Below are positions 42,811 through 52,391 of a stretch of 64,000 nt of DNA, piece by piece. The translations under genes were made by a program, and so were the position numbers. The notes beneath the pieces are model-generated. The model was not told the DNA's origin and ran no database searches. It worked only from the letters and a program-made list of their open reading frames with translations. Numbering within the stretch: the stretch's first letter is position 1; every line of letters starts with the position of its first letter. Origin of the DNA: Nitrospirales bacterium (lineage in GTDB: Bacteria; Nitrospirota; Nitrospiria; Nitrospirales; UBA8639); NCBI GenBank assembly GCA_022825885.1, contig JAJDVY010000021.1, positions 1 through 64,000 of the forward strand, given 5' to 3'.

Positions 42811-44100
42811 TTACAGCCAGGTAGCGCGTTCGGCTGGCCGAATGTAAATCGGCTCTTCCACTTGCTGCCGCACGGCTTCCTTCCCGGACTTGTTGAACCC
42901 TAACACGGTGTCGTTGTACATCTCGAACTTCCGACCGTGAATTTGGGTTTCGAACACTTTCGGTCCCGGAATGATGTCGTACCGGAAAACGATCTGCTGG
43001 CTCGCTCTCCAGAGCTGGAGGACGGCTAACAGTTCCCGGCTCGGCACCAAGTACTTCTCGATCGCATTGTCCACGCCCGGCCCGAACATCTGCCGGATGT
43101 AGCCACGGGGCGCTTGCCGCGGGGGAATGTAGAACCCGTTCGGCTCGGTGCCCCATTGCGGGTACAGCGGCAACGCCACCTGTTCCACCCGGATGGTGTA
43201 GTACAGGGGGTTCCACCGATCTTCCGCCCACAGTCCGTCGTCACCGATCTTGACGAGATTCTGCAAGCGAATCTTACCCACGCAGGCCGCCATACACCGG
43301 GTTTCCATCGGCTCGCCGCCGGTGAGAGGATCTTTCCCCTCGACCCGCGGATAGCAGGCGATGCACTTCTCGGTGACCCGAGTCGTTCCCCGATACATGG
43401 GCTTCTTGAATGGACATTGCTCCACGCACTTCTTGTACCCACGGCACCGGTTCTGGTCGATCAACACGATCCCGTCTTCCGGCCTCTTGTAGATGGCCTT
43501 CCGCGGGCACGCAGCCAAACAACCCGGGTAGGTGCAATGGTTACAAATGCGTTGAAGATAGAAGAAGTAGGTTTCATGTTCCGGCAAGCTGCTGCCGGTC
43601 ATCTTCCATGGTTCTTCCTTGGTAAACCCGGTCTTATCAATGCCTTCCACAATGGCGCGCATTGACGTGGCCGTGTCTTCATAAATGTTGACAAAACGCC
43701 ATTCCTGGTCCGTCGGAATGTACCCGATCGCGGCCTGGCCGACTTTGGCCCCGGCATCGAAAATGGTCATTCCTTCGAACACCCCATACGGCGCATGGTG
43801 TTTGCGGCCGACCCGCACGTTCCACACCTGTCCGCCTGGGTTCACTTGTTCAATCAACTGCGTGATCTTCACGTCGTAGAACTGCGGATATCCGCCATAC
43901 GGCTTCGTTTCCACGTTGTTCCACCACATGTACTCCTGGCCCTTCGAGAACAGCCAGGTGGATTTATCCGCCATGGAACAGGTCTGACAGGCCAAGCAGC
44001 GATTGATGTTGAACACAAAGGCGAATTGCCACTTTGGATGCCGTTCCTCGTAGGGATACAGCATCTTCCGGCCTAATTGCCAATTATAGACTTCTGGCAT
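42811..44100 (-). CDS. nxrB: Nitrite oxidoreductase, beta (iron-sulfur) subunit
   Basis: NxrB carries electrons from the catalytic subunit. The 429-residue protein has four cysteine groups: INRCLACQTCSMADK (C35, C38, C41), CNHCTYPGCLAACPRKAIYKR, CRGYKKCVEQCPFKKPMYRG, and CIACYPRVEG with CMAACVGK. These should hold three 4Fe-4S and one 3Fe-4S cluster as in the DMSO-reductase family. No signal peptide; it is probably exported with NxrA. Start follows GGAGGAAACC. The gap to nxrA is 65 bases, and a strong terminator follows. Confidence 0.95.
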   Translation of the reverse strand: MPEVYNWQLGRKMLYPYEERHPKWQFAFVFNINRCLACQTCSMADKSTWLFSKGQEYMWWNNVETKPYGGYPQFYDVKITQLIEQVNPGGQVWNVRVGRKHHAPYGVFEGMTIFDAGAKVGQAAIGYIPTDQEWRFVNIYEDTATSMRAIVEGIDKTGFTKEEPWKMTGSSLPEHETYFFYLQRICNHCTYPGCLAACPRKAIYKRPEDGIVLIDQNRCRGYKKCVEQCPFKKPMYRGTTRVTEKCIACYPRVEGKDPLTGGEPMETRCMAACVGKIRLQNLVKIGDDGLWAEDRWNPLYYTIRVEQVALPLYPQWGTEPNGFYIPPRQAPRGYIRQMFGPGVDNAIEKYLVPSRELLAVLQLWRASQQIVFRYDIIPGPKVFETQIHGRKFEMYNDTVLGFNKSGKEAVRQQVEEPIYIRPAERATWL

Positions 44101-44165
44101 GGTTTCCTCCGTTTCTTTGAACCATCGTTAGTTCAATTGCTAAAAATCCACATTTGATCTCGATG

Positions 44166-47100
44166 TTACACCTTGATCTTAATGTGGTCGCCTTTGAGCC
44201 ACTTGATCATGAACTCATTTTCCTGCCCAGGCGTAAACCCGGTCCGGACTGGCTCCCATGGACCCCTGCCGCCGATACCACCGTCCTCTGCTTTGGTGAT
44301 CCGCATCAGACATTCTTTCGGAGTGGTGTTGACCGCGTGGTTGTCCACTTGATACCCGAATTTGAACTTCCAGCCCACTGCGTGTTTGCCCGGCAGTGAG
44401 TCGGTTTGGTGCATCGGCATCAACCAGTCACGGGTGAAGGACTGTTGCGCCCCATACCGGAAGTTGGATTGATAACCCGTATCCATTGCGATGGCCCGTC
44501 CATCCGGCCGGGTTTCGTGACCCTTCACGGATTTCGCGGTTGCGACGTACGGAGCGTGTTTCGCCATCGTCACGTGGTACGGGAACGCCGGGTTGTACTT
44601 ACAACGAATCATCAACCGAGCCACTTTGTAGTACGGGTCACTCGGCTTCCATCCGCGGTACGGCCGATCAACCGGATTGCCGTCAACGTACACGTAGTCA
44701 CCGTCGTTGATGCCCCGGTCTTTCGCCGATTGTGGGTTCATGTGTAATTGGTGCTCACCCACGCCCGGTGTCCGTTTATCCATCCGATACGCGTCACCGA
44801 AGTTCGATTCGTACATCTGCACCCAGTCGTTCACGGACCATTGGCTGTGTACACGATGCCGCGTCTTCGGCGTCACGCAGTAGAATTGATACCCCTTCTC
44901 CCACAGCGGGTTGGAGTACCGTTTGATTTCCTGCCACGGCAACGCAATGTTCCGCACCGTTTTGTCGTCATGGTGCTGCGCCGTGATAGGAATACCGTAG
45001 TCATCCGGCCGTACGTACGGGTTCGTCGTCATAATCGCGTTCGGCAGGTATGGAGTGGCTTCCGTCCCTTCCCGGTGCGAAATGAAGTTTTCACCGTACT
45101 CAATGGCTTCCGGCTCCGTCCGGTAGTTTTCATACCGGCCAGTCCGCGTCCATTGCGGCTTCGATTCGTTCGTCTCTTCCCAGAACGGTTGCCGTGGATA
45201 CGTCCGGCACAGCACCATCCAGCCCTTCTCGGACTTGAGCATGGTGTCAACGCTGTACCCGTAACCCGTACAACTGGCGTCCAACAACCGTTGCACGTAC
45301 ACGTCCACCCGGTTGTCATAGACGAACTTGAAGTAATCCCGGAACCGCCCATCGCCCGTCATGTTGGTCAATTTGGCGGCGACGCCGGCGGTCGTATCCA
45401 GGTCGTTTCTGGTGTCATACAAGGGCCGGATGCCCCCTTTCCACACCTGGAACCACGGATTCGACACCGTCGCGGTATGTTCCGGATACGTGAACTCCAT
45501 CCACGTATTCACACCCATGGCCACGTCCGCGTGGTTCACGTCCGAGGTCATCTCGATATCCTGGGTGACGATACATTCGATGTGCGGGTCCACGTTCTTC
45601 ACCATGTCATAGTGGTGTTTGGCGTTGTTCAACACGTTGACGTTCGCCACCCACCGGAACTTGGTCGGGGTCGGCATGTGCGTTTTTCCGGTAAACACCC
45701 GGCGCCCATACTTCGGCGTGTTCACGATCAACGCCGTGTCCCCATGGTTCCAGTAGGCCACCTCTTCACCATAGTAGTAGCCACGCACGTGCACTTCTTT
45801 ACCGTGTGCGTTCGGATCCGTCGTGATCTTGAACGGATTCTCCGCGGTGTGCGTGCCCAATCCACCGCCGGACCACGGGGTGCTGTTCCAGATCCCCGCT
45901 TTGTAGTTCCCGGCCCAGGTATGTTGCCCGGTCCCGAACTTCCCGACGTTCCCGGCGATGATCAACACCATCGCCGCGCCACGCGCAATGATGGTTTGGT
46001 GGAAGTAGTGGTTCGTACCTTCCCCGTTGTGAATCGTTGCCGGTTTAATGGTACCTGAATCTCTGGCCCAGCGGACGATCAGGTCCTTCGGGGCGCGGTT
46101 GATCTGGTGGACCGTATCCAGGTCGTAGTCCTGCAAGTGGACTTGATACAACTGGAAGATCGGTGCCACGTCGACTTCCCGGCCGTTCAGCAACTTCACC
46201 CGGAAGGTCCCGTTCAACGCTGCCTCGATACCGCTGTTCCGGTAGTGCCAGCCCACCAATTCACGGTGAATCGGCACGGCTTGGTTCTTATTGACGTCCC
46301 ACACCATGAAACCGCCGAGACGGGCAATCTTCGCCGGATTCAGGGTTTGCACTTTCCCTGAATAGGTCTTGGAGAAGTCCGGCAATTTATAGCCCTTGAT
46401 CACGTCGCGCGGATCCAGGTATTGCAACGTATCCGTACGAACCAGAATCGGCATATCCGTGTAGGCTGCGCAGAAATCATGGTCGTGCATGTTCTCGTCG
46501 AACATGATCTTACAGGCACCCAGGAACAACGCCGCGTCCGTTTCTGGCCGAACCGGAATCCAGTAGTCGGCACGATACGCCGTCGGATTGTACTCCGGCG
46601 TGATCACAACCACCCGTGCGCCACGCTCGATGCTTTCGAGCTTCCAGTGCGCTTCCGGCATCTTGTTTTCGACGAAGTTCTTGCCCCAGCTTGTGTTCAA
46701 CTTCGCGAACCGCATGTCGCTCATGTCGATGTCAGAGGTTTGCACCCCGGACCAGAACGGATGCGCTGGGTTTTGGTCACCGTGCCAGGTGTAGTTCGAC
46801 CAGTACCGGCCGCCTTGGGCCTGGGCAGGTTTCACTTTCCGAATGTAGTGGTCGAGCAATGCGCCGCAGCCACCGTTCATCCGAGTGACGGCCATTTTGC
46901 CGATCACGCCCAGGATGGGCATCCCCGCGCGGAACTTCATGCACCGCACGCCGGAACCCTTCGTCATTTCGATCATTTCCGGCGGATAGCCTTGTTCCCG
47001 CAACCGACGGGCACCGGCTTCGCCGCTGTACCGCTCCGCGATAATGACCATGGCTTTGGCGAGGTACGTAAAGGCCGTATCCCAGCTTACCCGCAACATG

Positions 47101-47603
47101 TCATCCAGGTACCGCGAAGTGAATTTGTATTTATTCATGACGTCCGGGGTGAATTCCGGGCTACCGGCATCCATCCAGGCTTTCCAGCCACGGCGCATCA
47201 AGGGGCCTTTCAACCGATAGGGCCCATACACCCGACGATGCATCGTGTACCCCTTCAAGCACATCCGCGGGTTGTGAGCAAACGTTCCGCGGTTGCCGTA
47301 GAGGTCTTCGTAGGTTTGGTGGTCGTAGTTTTGCTCGACCCGCATGACCACACCGTTACGCACGAAGGAACGAATGCGGCAGGCGTGAGTGTCGTTCGGG
47401 GAGCAGACCCACGTGAACGACGAATCATAGCGATACTGATCGTGGTACACCCGTTCCCAGGCGCGATCCGGATACTCGCCCAGCGGGTTGCCCACTTCGA
47501 CAACCGGTTGCAGTGCGGTCAAGGCCAAGGCTTTATCCGCCAACGCCACTGCCGCCACCGTCCCGGTGGTCACTTTTAAAAATTGACGTCTAGAAAGAAA
47601 CAT
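44166..47603 (-). CDS. nxrA: Nitrite oxidoreductase, alpha (molybdopterin) subunit
   Basis: NxrA oxidises nitrite to nitrate at a bis-MGD molybdenum site. The 1145-residue protein begins MFLSRRQFLKVTTGTVAAVALADKALA, with the twin-arginine motif SRRQFLK, so it is sent folded to the periplasm, as in Nitrospira. Cysteines C67, C75 and C115 with H73 lie where the first iron-sulfur cluster binds. Later segments (GSGVRCMKF, INRAPKDLIVRWARDSGT, HNGEGTNHYFHQT, WAGNYKAGIWNSTPWSGGG) match the family. GAGGAGGTTTCAC precedes the ATG. A longer in-frame start (47690) would disrupt the Tat signal. Confidence 0.95.
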   Translation of the reverse strand: MFLSRRQFLKVTTGTVAAVALADKALALTALQPVVEVGNPLGEYPDRAWERVYHDQYRYDSSFTWVCSPNDTHACRIRSFVRNGVVMRVEQNYDHQTYEDLYGNRGTFAHNPRMCLKGYTMHRRVYGPYRLKGPLMRRGWKAWMDAGSPEFTPDVMNKYKFTSRYLDDMLRVSWDTAFTYLAKAMVIIAERYSGEAGARRLREQGYPPEMIEMTKGSGVRCMKFRAGMPILGVIGKMAVTRMNGGCGALLDHYIRKVKPAQAQGGRYWSNYTWHGDQNPAHPFWSGVQTSDIDMSDMRFAKLNTSWGKNFVENKMPEAHWKLESIERGARVVVITPEYNPTAYRADYWIPVRPETDAALFLGACKIMFDENMHDHDFCAAYTDMPILVRTDTLQYLDPRDVIKGYKLPDFSKTYSGKVQTLNPAKIARLGGFMVWDVNKNQAVPIHRELVGWHYRNSGIEAALNGTFRVKLLNGREVDVAPIFQLYQVHLQDYDLDTVHQINRAPKDLIVRWARDSGTIKPATIHNGEGTNHYFHQTIIARGAAMVLIIAGNVGKFGTGQHTWAGNYKAGIWNSTPWSGGGLGTHTAENPFKITTDPNAHGKEVHVRGYYYGEEVAYWNHGDTALIVNTPKYGRRVFTGKTHMPTPTKFRWVANVNVLNNAKHHYDMVKNVDPHIECIVTQDIEMTSDVNHADVAMGVNTWMEFTYPEHTATVSNPWFQVWKGGIRPLYDTRNDLDTTAGVAAKLTNMTGDGRFRDYFKFVYDNRVDVYVQRLLDASCTGYGYSVDTMLKSEKGWMVLCRTYPRQPFWEETNESKPQWTRTGRYENYRTEPEAIEYGENFISHREGTEATPYLPNAIMTTNPYVRPDDYGIPITAQHHDDKTVRNIALPWQEIKRYSNPLWEKGYQFYCVTPKTRHRVHSQWSVNDWVQMYESNFGDAYRMDKRTPGVGEHQLHMNPQSAKDRGINDGDYVYVDGNPVDRPYRGWKPSDPYYKVARLMIRCKYNPAFPYHVTMAKHAPYVATAKSVKGHETRPDGRAIAMDTGYQSNFRYGAQQSFTRDWLMPMHQTDSLPGKHAVGWKFKFGYQVDNHAVNTTPKECLMRITKAEDGGIGGRGPWEPVRTGFTPGQENEFMIKWLKGDHIKIKV

Positions 47604-48289
47604 TGTGAAACCTCCTCGTGTAAAGGCCGATCGGCCTAACGTGGAATGGATTAATGAAAAACCCCCCTGTTGGGGAAAACTTTTGACCAACCACCTCCTT
47701 TCCTGTCTCGTGCATCATAATTCCGTTCATTCTTCGCCTTGATACTGGCTGACTTCCATTAATGTCGCCTATATTCTAGCAATTTTCGGGCCATACATAA
47801 CTATTATCATTAAAACTCATAACTATTTGAAAATAAAAAGTAATTTTTTTTGTTAATAATGTTTGATCATCCATCATGTTTCTATTCGGTAGCACGAATG
47901 GACTATGCTCGTACTCATAAAGACCAAAAGTTTCGACATCATATGAGCCGGCAATCGCGCTATCTTCTAAATTCAATTATATATCAATAAAAACAATATG
48001 TTATGATATTTAAAAATAAACAGTCAGGCAACAATGGATCTTGAAATGTTTAGTTTTCGTAACGCATGGGCCATTCATACCATAAGAGTTGGCAAAAAAC
48101 CTATATGATTTGACATAAAAATAGCATTGGTGTTCATTTGGTGGCACTATTTAACATTATTTAAGATTCCATGGCCAATAAAAAAGCATGAGAAATCCTG
48201 AGAGAGGTCTCAGTTCATCGAAGCTGAATGGCACGGCTTCCTTCCCTGCAATTGTTACCTCTCGGTAACGTATTCTCGGCAAAATTCCA
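47604..48289. other. AT-rich region upstream of nxrA
   Basis: These 686 bases are far richer in A and T than the neighbouring genes, especially 47760-48180. I see no firm gene; a 66-codon minus-strand frame at 47776-47976 has no recognised family. A GC hairpin (CCCCCC/GGGG near 47664-47676) and CTGAGA/TCTCAG (48198-48213) are present. The nxrBA promoter must be here, but no clear consensus is visible. Confidence 0.6.
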
Positions 48290-49324
48290 TCATTCCTGTG
48301 CCTCAGGCGCCAATGGGAGATGAATCCAGGACTCGCCACCATCCTGACTGCGGAAAAGACCGCTGCCGTTCGTGCCCGCGTACAGGACCTGTGAATCGTT
48401 GGGGTCCATGGCAATCGATCGAATATTCAGGTTGTCCAACCCGTCGTTCGTGGCTTTCCACGTTTGACCGCCGTCCCGGCTCTGAAAGATGCCCGTGCTG
48501 GTCCCCATGTACAGGTGTTGGCCGTTTCCCGGTTCCAACACCAGACTGCTCACGTAAAGCTCCCCGAGGTCAACGGCCAGTCTCGACCAGGCCTCCCCTT
48601 TATTGAGCGTTTTGAACACGCCTTGGGTGGTCCCCGCGTAGACCACGTCCGGATTGGCCTGATCGATCAACAGGCGATTGACGCCCAGGGCCATGGAGGC
48701 CATTTTGGCGTCGTCGGGCACGAGCCCGTTATTGGCCTTTGTCCAATGATCTGCGCCGTCAAAACTGCGATAGACCCCGCCGCTCGTCCCCGCGTAAAGA
48801 ATATTGGGGCTAACCGGATCGATGGCCAAGGCCACAATAAAATTGATCTCGGTCATACCGCGCATGCGTTCGGTCCAGGACTGTCCGGCATCCTTTGTCT
48901 GGAACACCCCGACGGTCGTGGCCGCGTACAGGATTTGCGAATCTGCCGGATCGAACACCAATTGATTGACGTTGGCCGAGATCGTCCCTTTCTGAATACC
49001 GGCATTGCGCGGCAGCCAACGTCGCCCGCCGTCGGGACTCTTGTAGACCCCGTCGGCCAGCGTGCCGGCAAACACGTTCGCCGGCAGCCTCGGATCGATG
49101 GCCAAATTCATGACCCGAACCCGAGTCAACCCTTCCGACAGCCGCTTCCACGCCTGTCCGCCGTCCCGGGTTTTATACACGGCTTCTTCCGTCGCCACGT
49201 AAACCAACTTCGATTTGGCCGGATGCACCGCAACCGCGACTACTCGATCGCTGCGCTGGGTGCAACTCAACAGCAGGCCCACCATCATCGAAAAAGCGAT
49301 GGCCTGTCGAACGATGATCTTCAT
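48290..49324 (-). CDS. Lipoprotein with BNR/Asp-box-like beta-propeller repeats
   Basis: After a lipoprotein signal (MMVGLLLSC) the 344-residue protein repeats a unit of the form VYAGTxxGVFxSxDGGxxW about seven times (for example VYKTRDGGQAW, VYKSPDGGRRW, VFQTKDAGQSW, IFQSRDGGQTW). These are Asp-box repeats of a sialidase/Ycf48-like propeller. Function is unknown; it is likely anchored in the cell envelope. Its ATG overlaps the stop of the upstream lipocalin-like gene by four bases. Confidence 0.85.
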   Translation of the reverse strand: MKIIVRQAIAFSMMVGLLLSCTQRSDRVVAVAVHPAKSKLVYVATEEAVYKTRDGGQAWKRLSEGLTRVRVMNLAIDPRLPANVFAGTLADGVYKSPDGGRRWLPRNAGIQKGTISANVNQLVFDPADSQILYAATTVGVFQTKDAGQSWTERMRGMTEINFIVALAIDPVSPNILYAGTSGGVYRSFDGADHWTKANNGLVPDDAKMASMALGVNRLLIDQANPDVVYAGTTQGVFKTLNKGEAWSRLAVDLGELYVSSLVLEPGNGQHLYMGTSTGIFQSRDGGQTWKATNDGLDNLNIRSIAMDPNDSQVLYAGTNGSGLFRSQDGGESWIHLPLAPEAQE

Positions 49325-50574
49325 CGGCTCAGGTGATGGGTGCGTGAACCATGGTCCAATTCCAGCGGGTTTGCGTATCCGGTGAGCTCCACGTACCCGT
49401 TCCCGGTCACGGGCGCATTCCGGAAATGACCCTGCACGTCTACGGCTCCTTCCCAATACGTCACCCGGGTGCTGTTTTCAGTCCGCAGTTCCTGATCGGG
49501 CAGCACCGGCGTTATTGTGACTTCAAGCGGGATTGACGGGATTTCCACGATCCATTTCGCCGGGTACCGTGCCCCGCTGTGCAGGCTGGTCCACTGACCC
49601 GTGGTTCGCACCACAAAATCCGCACGTGTCAGGTGCCGGCTCGTGCCATCCGGAAAGATCAACGTCCCACTCGAGGCCGGATCATGAGACCCGTCCCGTT
49701 TCCGCAAGACATAAAGCATGAATTCGACGTTCGAATCAAACTGCACGCTGAACCAATCCCAACCAACTTGATCCTCGCCCAAGCCGCCGGACCCGAACTC
49801 ATGATCCATCCAGCTAGTCCCGGTGACCTCGAATGGTTTGTCTTGGAGCCGGACGGTGCCCCGGGTCGCCAGGCTCGTGAGTGAGTAATAATGTGACGCC
49901 TGGCCGGAGTCAGCACCCTTGCGACTGATCCCTTCCCGGCCGTGGATCACGGGAGGCTTGTTCAGGGTGAGCGTCAGGTCTACGCCGAATCCGGCATCGT
50001 GGGCCGTCAGGCGCAACTGCCGATGCTCCTCGGTGACGGGTTCCAGGGTCCAGCGGTCGATCCAGACTTTCATCCGTCCGGGATCGGCACCGGCTTTTCC
50101 AAAAGCCGCGCGACTCAATTTTTCCGAGAATCGAAAGGTGGCCCCTTCAACGTCGGTCAAGGCCAAGTGCGCGAAATACAGGTGCCGTAGCGCCCAACGC
50201 GATTGGTGTTTGCGGACGCGCACGTCATTGATGGCTTTCCGGAAAAACGTGACTTCATAGCCGAACCGTCTCGCCGATTGGTCATAGAGGTGACCGGTGA
50301 AGTACCACCACTCCAGACCATAGTCATCATGGGACCCGTGATCGCGAGGGAAGGTATAGACGTATCCGGGGCGTGCCGGAACCAGGTGTTGCGACGGGAT
50401 GGAGGCGGGAGCGGCATCCGTGAACCCTTCGGGAGGAGAAGGACGTTCCCCCGCACCCCGGCTCTCTCCCAAAAGGAGAGGGACCAGAATCGACAGAGCA
50501 CAACACAGACCAACCGCCCTCGAACGCGGACGCGGCAAGGGACGTTTGCCCCCGGACTGTCCCCCGATGTTCAT
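49321..50574 (-). CDS. AttH/CrtC-like lipocalin-fold secreted protein
   Basis: The 417-residue protein has a signal-like N-terminus, then GLEWWYFTGHLYD, FGYEVTFFRKAI, YFAHLALTDVEGATFRFSEKLSR, GREGISRKGADSGQASHYYSLT, and TGTSWMDHEFGSGGLGEDQVGWDWFSVQFD, matching the AttH/carotenoid 1,2-hydratase-like family. Such proteins often work with LolE-like ABC transporters. N-terminal residues LLGESRGAGE are encoded by a dispersed CTCTCCC/GGAGAGGG repeat (50458-50482). It forms an operon with the propeller lipoprotein. Confidence 0.8.
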   Translation of the reverse strand: MNIGGQSGGKRPLPRPRSRAVGLCCALSILVPLLLGESRGAGERPSPPEGFTDAAPASIPSQHLVPARPGYVYTFPRDHGSHDDYGLEWWYFTGHLYDQSARRFGYEVTFFRKAINDVRVRKHQSRWALRHLYFAHLALTDVEGATFRFSEKLSRAAFGKAGADPGRMKVWIDRWTLEPVTEEHRQLRLTAHDAGFGVDLTLTLNKPPVIHGREGISRKGADSGQASHYYSLTSLATRGTVRLQDKPFEVTGTSWMDHEFGSGGLGEDQVGWDWFSVQFDSNVEFMLYVLRKRDGSHDPASSGTLIFPDGTSRHLTRADFVVRTTGQWTSLHSGARYPAKWIVEIPSIPLEVTITPVLPDQELRTENSTRVTYWEGAVDVQGHFRNAPVTGNGYVELTGYANPLELDHGSRTHHLSR

Positions 50575-50679
50575 GCTTCGCGGACCATTCACGCGTAATG
50601 GCATCTCCGCATGGCACCCGTGCGAACACTCACGGACCGTCACGTTGACAGAAATTTTGAGCGTCGGCTATCGTACCGC

Positions 50680-51396
50680 ATGCCCGCGTTAAATGACACG
50701 CCTTCTTCGAAGGCCTTTCCCGTCCCTGAGATCATCCCGATCTTTCCCCTTCCCAACGTCGTCCTGTTCCCGGACACCTACTTGCCCCTTCATATTTTTG
50801 AGCCTCGCTATCGGGCAATGGTCGCCGATGCCAGCCGGGAAGGCGCCTGCATCGGCATGGCATTATTCAAGCAGGGATGGGAGAGCCAATATTACGGCAA
50901 CCCCCCGATCTTTTCCCTGGGATGCGTGGGACGCATGACCCATATCGAGCCGCTACAGGATGGCCGGTCGAACCTGATCCTGCAAGGCTTGTATCGATAT
51001 ACGATTGAAGAGGAATATTTTGACGCCCGTTATCGCAAGGCCAAAATCACGCTGGGACCGAGTGAGCCATTCCAGACGATTTCCGAGAAGCCTGTCCTGA
51101 GCGGAGCCGAAGGACCTGTCCTGAGCGAAGCCGAAGGATCCGTACGCTCAACCCTCACCGCGTTGGCCATGCGCTATCTTGAATCCAGAAAGGCCGATAC
51201 ACTCTGCGAGCTTGTCAACGATGACGCCATGACGGATTGCGTCCTGGTCAACGGGCTTTCCTCGTGCCTGGATTTTACGCCGCTGGAAAAACAATTCCTG
51301 CTCGAAGCCGAAAACCTGCACCAACAAACCCGCCGCTTGATCGACCTCTTGAAGTTCAAAGTCGACGGTGAAACTCAATTATCAGGGTGGGGTTGA
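50680..51396 (+). CDS. LON substrate-binding domain protein
   Basis: The 238-residue protein is a stand-alone LON N-terminal domain: EIIPIFPLPNVVLFPDTYLPLHIFEPRYRAMVADA, GCVGRMTHIEPLQDGRSNLILQGLYRY, and KQFLLEAENLHQQTRRLIDLLK. No protease domain follows. A 48-base tandem insert (51091-51138) encodes PVLSGAEG and PVLSEAEG in frame, from a dispersed repeat. The stop overlaps the ABC ATPase start as TGATG. Confidence 0.88.
   Translation: MPALNDTPSSKAFPVPEIIPIFPLPNVVLFPDTYLPLHIFEPRYRAMVADASREGACIGMALFKQGWESQYYGNPPIFSLGCVGRMTHIEPLQDGRSNLILQGLYRYTIEEEYFDARYRKAKITLGPSEPFQTISEKPVLSGAEGPVLSEAEGSVRSTLTALAMRYLESRKADTLCELVNDDAMTDCVLVNGLSSCLDFTPLEKQFLLEAENLHQQTRRLIDLLKFKVDGETQLSGWG
51091..51138. repeat. 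Two tandem 24-bp dispersed-repeat units inside the LON-domain gene
   Basis: Units 51091-51114 and 51115-51138 differ by one base (CTGAGCGGAGCCGAAGG and CTGAGCGAAGCCGAAGG cores). The same core is at 39633-39654, and a related inverted form is at 40344-40373. The 24-base length keeps the frame. Confidence 0.85.
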
Positions 51397-52376
51397 TGGA
51401 TCCCGCCGTGGTGATCGACGTCGCCCGTTTGGGGAAAACCTTCGGCCCGGTCACGGCCGTCGAGGATTTGTCATTCACGATACACGCCGGTGAAATCTTC
51501 GGACTCCTGGGCCCCAACGGCGCCGGGAAAAGTACGACCCTGCGGATGCTGATCACCGTGCTGCCGCCGTCCACCGGTACGGCCACGGTGCTGGGGCACG
51601 ATATTGTGACGGAGGCTGACGCCGTCAGAAGTCTGATCGGCTACGTACCGCAGGAACGCGCCGTCGACAGGTTTCTCACCGGTCGAGAACATCTCGAGCT
51701 GTTGGCGGGGCTCTACCATCTCTCACGGGTGGAAACGAACGAACGAATCGACGAGTTGTTGAAGCTCGTCAATCTCGAAGAACACGCGGACCGCGTGGCC
51801 AAAACCTATTCCGGAGGCATGAAACGGAAACTGGATATTGCCTGCGGGTTGTTGCCCAACCCCAAAATCGTGTTTCTGGATGAACCGACCCTGGGCTTGG
51901 ACGTCCAAAGCCGGCTCAAGATATGGGACTATATCCGGCAACTCCGTGAGAACGGCATCACCATCGTCCTGACGACCAATTACCTGGAAGAAGCCGACCA
52001 ATTATGCGATCGACTCGCGATTATCGACGGCGGGACCATCAGGGTCATCGGGTCGCCTCTGGAATTGAAGACCGGATTGGGAGGCGACAGCCTATCGGTC
52101 GCGATCAAGCCACACGAAGCGGACAAACTGCCGCGCCTGCGTGAAGGCGTCATGGGCCTCCCCTTGGTCCGTGACGTACGCCTCAAACCGACCGGGCTGG
52201 ATATTCTTGTGGAATCTCCGGAAAAATGCCTGCCCGCGGTGATCGAAGTGGCCCAACGGCTCGATTGCAGCCTCGATGGGATCGAATACCATCGGCCTCG
52301 ACTCGATGACGTGTTTGTCGCCCACACCGGGCATGGGTTACGTGGCGGGACCCCGGAGATGGTGGAAGAGGAATAG
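51396..52376 (+). CDS. ABC transporter ATP-binding protein (DrrA type)
   Basis: The 326-residue ATPase has Walker A GPNGAGKST near residue 41, the Q-loop VPQERAVD, signature YSGGMKRKLDIA, and Walker B KIVFLDEPTLGLD, followed by the C-terminal extension of DrrA-type exporters. It pairs with the permease gene 15 bases downstream. The ATG at 51396 overlaps the LON-gene stop; an in-frame GTG at 51387 is possible. Confidence 0.92.
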   Translation: MDPAVVIDVARLGKTFGPVTAVEDLSFTIHAGEIFGLLGPNGAGKSTTLRMLITVLPPSTGTATVLGHDIVTEADAVRSLIGYVPQERAVDRFLTGREHLELLAGLYHLSRVETNERIDELLKLVNLEEHADRVAKTYSGGMKRKLDIACGLLPNPKIVFLDEPTLGLDVQSRLKIWDYIRQLRENGITIVLTTNYLEEADQLCDRLAIIDGGTIRVIGSPLELKTGLGGDSLSVAIKPHEADKLPRLREGVMGLPLVRDVRLKPTGLDILVESPEKCLPAVIEVAQRLDCSLDGIEYHRPRLDDVFVAHTGHGLRGGTPEMVEEE

Positions 52377-52391
52377 CCCCGGTACCGAACC

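Noticed and set aside
47776-47976. 66-residue minus-strand frame in the nxrA leader
   Set aside because: No ribosome site or known family; AT-rich sequence gives open frames by chance. Kept only as an open question under the leader finding.
48130-48165. Sigma-54 promoter (TGGCAC) before nxrA
   Set aside because: TGGCAC is on the plus strand, away from nxrA, and the -12 element TTGC is absent at the right distance.
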